The notes beneath the pieces were generated by a model that worked only from the letters and a program-made list of their open reading frames with translations, was not told the DNA's origin and made no database searches. This document shows, piece after piece, positions 4,909 to 9,782 of a DNA stretch of 9,782 nucleotides. The translations under genes and the position numbers were made by a program. Source of the stretch: CAZEAC01 sp964510065 (GTDB lineage Bacteria; Bdellovibrionota_C; UBA2361; CAIXSY01); NCBI GenBank assembly GCA_964510065.1, contig CAZEAC010000123.1:1-9782 (forward strand), read 5' to 3'. Position 1 is the first letter of the stretch. Every line of letters starts with the position of its first letter.

Positions 4909-7586
4909 TTAAATCTGCTTAAAGCCTTACAGAGCCTCTCGCGATTACGCTCTTTCGATCTCGCTTTGGCTTTCTTAGTACGGGGCGCAGACTCAGAGAC
5001 CGCCACAACGCGGCTGTTAGTGCTGGCGATAACACCTCCAGAGTATGAAAGATTAACCTTAATCTTCTGTGTACTGCTGATTCGCGGGAGCTTTGTCGAG
5101 AGCGTGAGCGAACCCTCTTCGTCTGTTTGCACATTAAGTGGCGCCTGCGCGCAGGATTTGCCAGCGACCTGGAAATCGAGAGCGAGATTTTTAAAAGCAG
5201 CACTCGTATTAACTCCTTTCACCAGGAGGAATCCTTTCGCGCTAGAACGTAGCGTCTTTGAGAGCGCTTTCGAACGCCCCTGGTCGCGAGCCTTGGCACC
5301 ACGAAGATTCATCGAGAATTTGGGACTTACGCCCTGCGCCGCAGGCTCTCCGGGAAACTCACTGGCGAAATCATCGAGATCAATTGGAGCAATATTTCCA
5401 AAGCCATTCTTCTTCCAATCGCGAAGAAGTGTGCGAAGTGCGGCGGGTGCATTTTGTGGCGCGGGATTTCCGACTTGATCCGCTTTATTTATTCCGTGGC
5501 ACGACGTACAAACTCGAACTTCACCGGCGGCAAAGGTTACCCAGAAGCGTTCTCGCACGACCGGTGTGCCATCCGGCGCGAGAAGCTGCCAGGAAAGCGG
5601 TTTCCTCGCCGGAACAACCGCGGCGATGGAACCATCACTTGAAATCATTGTCGAGCCCTCGACTCTTCCGGGGCTCTGTAATGGTGGGACGTTTGGATGC
5701 ACCATCGGCGTACCAATAAATCGCCGGCCGGCCGAGAACTTTGTGTAGGCGCGGATCTGCTGCCCCAAAATCATTTGCATCGACGCGACGTCATATACCT
5801 TACCGGAACTTGCTATCGTCTGTACTCCTCCCGGCACCCGTAAATTATATGGCTGCTGCTTATCGGCGCGATCGCGAGTTGTGACGTTTCGCGAAACGAC
5901 CAGCGCTAAGCCACGAATTTTCAGCTCGCGTTCAAACTCGGCCAGGTCGACGCCCTCTTCAGCGAAGACATTTGTCTCGATCCCAGGAACTACCGAAGTA
6001 TGGGGCGACGGGCGTTCTCGAGCAACGAGCTCTGCTGGTTGAAGCTCCCATAGCTCGCCGGAGTAGTTAATCAGGTAATCGGGATCCCAATAGCTTACGG
6101 ATTTAATAATACCGTCAGTAAGTGCAGGCCCTGCGCTGAATACAGTACCACTTGGCACGAGGGATTTTATGCGCAGTCTGTAAAGTGGTACCGGGTTTAC
6201 GCGCGAACCGATATTATCATCATCGCGAGTTTCAGGAGTATGGACCACCAAGATATCGCCACTACTAAGCGGAAGCGGATTCTTATACAGTCCGGAATCA
6301 GTGCCCGCTGATCCGAACAGTGTGCTTGATGTGTCCCGATGCGTAATCTCTTGCAGCACGATTTCGTCCGGATTGAGATCCGGCGGGGCGCTAAAACGGA
6401 CGATCTGTCCCGCCCCATGGGTGCGGAACTCACTGGCATTCACTGCGTAATAGCGTCCGCGCGCCAAGGGATCTTCAATGAGGTTCATCAAATTCTGCAC
6501 CGAGATCCGATTTGCGCTCGGGCGGAGAAGTCCGCTGAACTCCTTGAGATCGGGATCGTTAATGAACGTCTTGAACATAAAATCAAGAAGATCGTGACGT
6601 CCGATGTGGTTTATAGTCTCAAGACCGTAGCCGTCTTGGCCAATCTGCCAGGGAAGAAAGAGGTTGAAGTTATGCAAATGCAAATTGGGATCGACCTGCC
6701 GATTCGCGCTTCGCGGCTCGGGAAAGATCTCTTTAGTACTCGGAAGCGCGACTGCAGACGACGACTCGGAAGAGTAATTAAAAGCACCGAACTGTGATTC
6801 GTCAGCCATCTGATCCTGTTGCATGTGGTCCCAGCGAGTAAACAGAATCCGACCGTAGCTATCGACAAAAGGGCTGAAATCTCCAGACGGCGAGGAGTCA
6901 AGAACCTGCAGTTTTCCTGAGGTAGGACTAAGTCGCCATATTCCGCTATTGGTGGGAGTGGCTTCGTACTCATCAAGTTGTGGATAGAGGGCAGGGTTGC
7001 CATTATAGGGGCGATCGCTAACGAAGATTATACTGTCATCGCTCGCGTACGTAGGCATAATGTTATGATAAGCCTCAGGTTGATGTGCGACCTTAGTGAT
7101 CACCGGTGCCTGATTTTTCCCGAGATTGCTCGCTTCATATAGCTGCCAGCGGTAAGGTTGGCTTCCAAATTTCATCGGCGATCCAATAATCATGCTAAAA
7201 ATGACTTTTTCCCCGTCCCACGAAACTGCCGGGTCACGAACTGCAATTGAGGAAGCACCCTGAAAGCCGTCGTTTCCGAATCCTGCGCTTCTGGTTATAT
7301 TTTTGAGAGTACCGTCGGGATAACGAATATAGAGGTCTCCACCGCGGGGTGCGGCCTGCGAGGTTCCGAGATGGTTGGCAAACGTTGAACCGATAGCGGC
7401 AAAATGAAGTGGTTGCGGAACCTGGGTGACAAATACAATTGGATTGCGCGGAGCTGCCTGAGTCAAGCCGGCTGAAGCAAAGTTCAGCACTGCGAGCGCA
7501 AAGAGAAAACTTTTAATGTGCTGTTTAGCAATTTGCGTTCTAATTATTGTTGATGAAGACACTAAGCGTAAGATGTTTTTAACCAT
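4905..7586 (-). CDS. Secreted propeller protein with one c-type haem, hydrazine synthase alpha-like
   Basis: A protein of about 893 residues; ATG at 7586 is preferred to the TTG at 7589 (residue numbers below count from the TTG). A hydrophobic segment, FLFALAVLNFASA at 28-40, followed by TQAAP looks like a signal peptide with a long N-region, so the protein should be periplasmic or outside the cell. Residues about 50-470 contain PD40/TolB-like propeller strands such as DPAVSWDGEKVIFSM (119-133), MPTYASDDSIIFVSDRP and SYGRILFTRWDHMQQDQ. A single haem c site, CTSCH, lies at 694-698 and is followed by a GNPAPQNAPAALRTLL segment. This order resembles the propeller and middle domain of hydrazine synthase alpha, whose anammox form binds two haems. 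An extra C-terminal part of about 150 residues is beta-rich and ends in a very basic tail. The reaction is unknown. The hydrazine synthase beta and gamma subunits are not present, so I do not infer anammox. Confidence 0.75.
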   Translation of the reverse strand: MVKNILRLVSSSTIIRTQIAKQHIKSFLFALAVLNFASAGLTQAAPRNPIVFVTQVPQPLHFAAIGSTFANHLGTSQAAPRGGDLYIRYPDGTLKNITRSAGFGNDGFQGASSIAVRDPAVSWDGEKVIFSMIIGSPMKFGSQPYRWQLYEASNLGKNQAPVITKVAHQPEAYHNIMPTYASDDSIIFVSDRPYNGNPALYPQLDEYEATPTNSGIWRLSPTSGKLQVLDSSPSGDFSPFVDSYGRILFTRWDHMQQDQMADESQFGAFNYSSESSSAVALPSTKEIFPEPRSANRQVDPNLHLHNFNLFLPWQIGQDGYGLETINHIGRHDLLDFMFKTFINDPDLKEFSGLLRPSANRISVQNLMNLIEDPLARGRYYAVNASEFRTHGAGQIVRFSAPPDLNPDEIVLQEITHRDTSSTLFGSAGTDSGLYKNPLPLSSGDILVVHTPETRDDDNIGSRVNPVPLYRLRIKSLVPSGTVFSAGPALTDGIIKSVSYWDPDYLINYSGELWELQPAELVARERPSPHTSVVPGIETNVFAEEGVDLAEFERELKIRGLALVVSRNVTTRDRADKQQPYNLRVPGGVQTIASSGKVYDVASMQMILGQQIRAYTKFSAGRRFIGTPMVHPNVPPLQSPGRVEGSTMISSDGSIAAVVPARKPLSWQLLAPDGTPVVRERFWVTFAAGEVRVCTSCHGINKADQVGNPAPQNAPAALRTLLRDWKKNGFGNIAPIDLDDFASEFPGEPAAQGVSPKFSMNLRGAKARDQGRSKALSKTLRSSAKGFLLVKGVNTSAAFKNLALDFQVAGKSCAQAPLNVQTDEEGSLTLSTKLPRISSTQKIKVNLSYSGGVIASTNSRVVAVSESAPRTKKAKARSKERNRERLCKALSRFN

Positions 7587-7610
7587 CAAATCTAATCTCT
7601 CTAACGTAGT

Positions 7611-7973
7611 TTAAAAGACAACGCCACTTACGATGAGTGACGGGCGGTGGTTGGTGTACCCAATGTGTTGTGGTACAGCCAAGTTTAATAATTTTAAAAC
7701 AATATTTTTAAAAACTTTCTTCGCTTTGAATGAGTTAGCGAATTTGAGACGTGTTGAGACTATGTTTGGAGATTTTGCGAGAGCCTCGCTGGGATTGGCT
7801 TCGACTTGACGACTCAAACCTCGAAACATGAGAAATGCTGCATTTGTGGTTCCGTGTGACAAAATGGCTATGGGCGAAATAATCGGCACGATGACGCGGT
7901 GGGCTACTCTTTTAATTTTGCAGTCGAGGCCAGTGGTAATCTTGGCTCCCGCTAAGTAACATTTCCAAACCAT
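7611..7973 (-). CDS. Doubtful small hypothetical ORF
   Basis: An open frame of 120 codons that ends 24 bases before the ATG of the haem-protein gene on the same strand, so it could be a leader gene of that operon. I recognise no domain. The product is basic and moderately hydrophobic (for example RVIVPIISPIAILSHGTT), without a clear signal peptide or full membrane helix. There is no Shine-Dalgarno sequence before the ATG at 7973, and a run at 7683-7714 is almost pure A/T, more like non-coding DNA. It occupies most of a gap that otherwise has no gene. It may equally be an upstream promoter region or a decayed gene. Confidence 0.25.
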   Translation of the reverse strand: MVWKCYLAGAKITTGLDCKIKRVAHRVIVPIISPIAILSHGTTNAAFLMFRGLSRQVEANPSEALAKSPNIVSTRLKFANSFKAKKVFKNIVLKLLNLAVPQHIGYTNHRPSLIVSGVVF

Positions 7974-8038
7974 GAATTGAGGCTACGAAACGATCCTAAA
8001 GTCCACAAGGGGCTGAAGCCGAAAAAGATGTAGCCTTA

Positions 8039-8047
8039 CGTTGGAAA
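8039..8047. repeat. Left 9-bp target site duplication of MITE copy C
   Basis: CGTTGGAAA directly precedes the left terminal repeat and matches CGTCGGAAA at 8186-8194 at eight of nine positions. Confidence 0.6.
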
Positions 8048-8185
8048 GTAACTACTCATTAACCCCGGGTATTCTTTCCCTAACTCTGTGACCTCTGAGG
8101 CTCTGTGGTTTTAAAAGTATTTAAACCACAGAGGCACAGAGGTCACAGGGTAGCGGAAAAAGCTCCCACACCTAATGAGTAGTTA
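8048..8185. mobile_element. MITE-like palindromic element, copy C
   Basis: A second member of the copy A family, about 138 bp. GTAACTACTCATTA (8048-8061) is a perfect inverse of 8173-8186. The centre holds CTCTGTGGTTT (8101-8111) facing AAACCACAGAG (8123-8133), with weaker flanking CTCTGTG blocks. Its left end resembles the reversed right end of copy A (CCCCrGGTATTCTTT), so it lies in the opposite orientation. It has no ORF of its own. It lies about 58 bases upstream of the flippase start and probably replaced or split that gene's promoter region. Confidence 0.75.
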
Positions 8186-8194
8186 CGTCGGAAA
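8186..8194. repeat. Right 9-bp target site duplication of MITE copy C
   Basis: CGTCGGAAA, one mismatch from 8039-8047. A single substitution since insertion would explain the difference. Confidence 0.6.
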
Positions 8195-8243
8195 GCTTCA
8201 TGTTATCGAAACCATTTGATCGAAGTTTTTGTGAGGAAATATT

Positions 8244-9737
8244 TTGAGCGAAGCTGAACACGAATCGCATGAGCAACATCGATTTCGCGAGTGGGGAAGG
8301 CGCGCGCGGCTCAGTGCATTCTGGGTAAGTACAACCACAATTGGTTGGCAGCTTGTGAGTTGGGTGCTCACTGTCCTCACTGCGAATTTTCTAATTCCCG
8401 CAGACTACGGCGTGATGTCACTTGCCGAGACCCTTTTTCCGTACTTTTTGTTAGTCTCTTCCTTCTATAGCCGCACATGGATTGTGCAGGTGCCAGAATT
8501 CAGCGAAAGAGACGGCGAAGCAATGATGAGCTATACCACGCTGCTTGGGCTTGGCGCGTCGCTTGGCGCGTTCATCGTGTCGCCGCTGGTAGCAGACTTT
8601 TACGGTGATAGTTCGCTTAGCATGCCATTTCGCGTCATGGCCGTGGGGTTGGCTTTCCGCTCTGTGACGACAGTTTCTGAAGCGGTGCTCAGTCGAGGAC
8701 TTCATTATAAAGAGCTTTCGATGCTGACCGCGTTAATTGCGGTTTCAAGAGGGGTATTGCAGCTCGTATTGGCCTATTTTGGTTTCGGATTTTGGTCGCT
8801 TGTGCTGGGTTGTCTGTACCGCGACCTTGGCACAACAATCGGGCTTGTTTTTATTCAAGGGCTTCCAAGGAGATTCGGTTGGAATCTCCCCCTTTTTCGT
8901 GCTGCGCTGACTTTCGGAGTACCTGCAACCGCGTCAGCACTGGTCGCGATCGTATTTGCTTCCGCAGATCGAGTTATTATTGGAAAGTTATTAGGCACGC
9001 AGGTACTCGGATTTTACGCGTTCGCGGCGTATATTGCCGATCTTCCAACAGCGAAGCTGAATATGATGTTTCGTTCGGTGTTGGTCTCATACTTCAGTAG
9101 GCTCAAGGAAAATCGACAGGTGCTGGCGCAGCAGTTCTTAAAAATCTGTCGTGTCGCCGCGACACTCATTTTTCCGACGCTTGTTGGTATGGCAATTATC
9201 GCTGACGACGCGGTTCCACTCTTTTTGGGAGCGAAGTGGTTACCGATGATAACGCCGCTGCAGGTGATGAGTATCGTCTGTCTGATGCGCGCCTTTGTAG
9301 ACATGGTGCCGCCGCTTCTTACTTCATACGGATTGCCGGGCCGAGTTTTGATTTACAATCTAGTCTCCACGACTGTGGTTCCATCATGTATGCTTCTTGC
9401 AGTGTGGCAGTGCGGGCTTCGCGGCGCCTACCTTACCTGGCTGGTGACGTTGCCGCTCCTTTCAATTTTTCTGCTACGACATCTTCGCGAATCGCTCGAC
9501 ATTGAAATCTTGGCATTTTTTAAAAATGTGCGCGCGCCATTTTTCGCAAGTCTTTGTATGGGAGTAGTTGTGGGAGCATGTGGTGAGCTTGCGCATCCCT
9601 ACGTCTCGATGGCACTGACCTTGGCGTTAAAGATCGTGTTCGGCGTCATTCTTTATAGTGTGGTGCTTAGGACATGCTTTCGCGAGCAGTGGAACGAGTC
9701 CGTGGCAATGGTTCGAGGGATGCGCGGAGAGTACTAG
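8244..9737 (+). CDS. Wzx-type polysaccharide flippase (MOP superfamily)
   Basis: A 497-residue inner-membrane protein of the Polysacc_synt_3/WzxC-like group, which moves lipid-linked glycan units across the inner membrane for O-antigen, capsule or exopolysaccharide. A charged cytosolic head of about 25 residues is followed by repeated hydrophobic helices, about 12-14 in all. Family-like pieces include LIPADYGVMSLAETLF (50-65), GFGFWSLVLGCLYRDL, a FGVPATASALVAIVFASADRVIIGKLLGTQVLGFYAFA stretch at mid-protein, and VPLFLGAKWLPMITPLQVMS. The start is TTG at 8244 with GAGGAA (8233-8238) five bases upstream and an in-frame stop (8232-8234) just before, so no earlier start is possible. With gmhA it suggests a surface-glycan role, but no glycosyltransferase or polymerase is in the window. 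The stop codon lies within the repeat at 9728-9782. The substrate cannot be told from sequence. Confidence 0.88.
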   Translation: MSEAEHESHEQHRFREWGRRARLSAFWVSTTTIGWQLVSWVLTVLTANFLIPADYGVMSLAETLFPYFLLVSSFYSRTWIVQVPEFSERDGEAMMSYTTLLGLGASLGAFIVSPLVADFYGDSSLSMPFRVMAVGLAFRSVTTVSEAVLSRGLHYKELSMLTALIAVSRGVLQLVLAYFGFGFWSLVLGCLYRDLGTTIGLVFIQGLPRRFGWNLPLFRAALTFGVPATASALVAIVFASADRVIIGKLLGTQVLGFYAFAAYIADLPTAKLNMMFRSVLVSYFSRLKENRQVLAQQFLKICRVAATLIFPTLVGMAIIADDAVPLFLGAKWLPMITPLQVMSIVCLMRAFVDMVPPLLTSYGLPGRVLIYNLVSTTVVPSCMLLAVWQCGLRGAYLTWLVTLPLLSIFLLRHLRESLDIEILAFFKNVRAPFFASLCMGVVVGACGELAHPYVSMALTLALKIVFGVILYSVVLRTCFREQWNESVAMVRGMRGEY

Positions 9738-9782
9738 CGAGGCTTCGCCTCAGACCATCGAGCCAAGTTCTAACAGCAGTGC
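9728..9782. repeat. REP-like palindromic unit, copy 2 (cut by window end)
   Basis: This copy matches 4643-4697 with a single difference (9736 A, 4651 T). Here the left end reads ACTAGCGAGG (9733-9742), an exact inverse of the right end CCTCGCTAGT of copy 1. The first bases supply the last codons and the TAG stop of the flippase gene. The right half is outside the window. Confidence 0.8.

Noticed and set aside
4905..7586. Evidence for anammox metabolism from the hydrazine-synthase-like protein.
   Set aside because: Only one CxxCH is present, no beta or gamma subunits or hydrazine dehydrogenase are nearby, and similar single proteins occur outside anammox bacteria.
7638..7660. TGACGGGCGGTG followed by TGTAC resembles the universal 16S rRNA 3' primer region.
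   Set aside because: The match is about 12 bases, then spacing is wrong (extra bases before TGTAC), and nothing on either side resembles 16S helices 44-45 or the anti-Shine-Dalgarno end.
2235..8185. The three CTCTGTG palindromes as a CRISPR array or composite transposon.
   Set aside because: They are thousands of bases apart, have no regular spacers, no cas or transposase genes lie between them, and the genes between are ordinary and in mixed orientation. Each full copy has its own target duplication, so they are separate insertions.

Overview
The window reads as chromosomal DNA from an environmental Gram-negative (diderm) bacterium. It carries a sedoheptulose-7-phosphate isomerase for heptose synthesis, a Wzx-type glycan flippase and an exported c-type haem protein, and its base composition is moderate. 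The intergenic regions are full of palindromic repeats built on a CTCTGTGGTTT / AAACCACAGAG core, which are common in environmental bacteria with repeat-rich genomes. I cannot place the organism to phylum; a deltaproteobacterium-like or candidate-phylum lineage would fit, but that is a guess.

Layout. (1) 91-1480, plus strand: a small DUF59/MIP18 metal-sulfur assembly protein, then a short acyl-CoA dehydrogenase that probably starts at an ATT codon. (2) 1483-1572: a composite palindrome. (3) 1649-2233, minus strand: gmhA. (4) 2235-2364: a MITE-like palindrome with terminal inverted repeats and a perfect 9-bp target duplication, inserted one base upstream of the gmhA start codon. (5) 2487-4514, plus strand: a 675-residue protein with flagellin-like helical ends and a seven-repeat FG-GAP/VCBS propeller in the middle. 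(6) 4513-4908, convergent intergenic region: a second CTCTGTG-core palindrome, a REP-like unit that recurs at the right edge of the window, and a run of strong hairpins. (7) 4905-7586, minus strand: a secreted beta-propeller protein with one CxxCH haem site, resembling the alpha subunit of hydrazine synthase. (8) 7611-7973, minus strand: a doubtful small ORF. (9) 8048-8185: a second full MITE of the same family with a near-perfect 9-bp target duplication. (10) 8244-9737, plus strand: a polysaccharide flippase whose stop codon lies in the second copy of the REP-like repeat.

How the genes relate. DUF59 and the acyl-CoA dehydrogenase look like a two-gene operon, perhaps part of a fatty-acid, steroid or aromatic degradation locus to the left. 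GmhA and the flippase both serve surface glycans, and the FG-GAP protein and the haem protein are probably cell-surface or periplasmic. Apart from the first pair these genes look like single transcription units separated by repeats rather than one operon. The most notable observations are the MITE family with 9-bp target duplications, the flagellin/beta-propeller chimera, and the possible ATT start codon.
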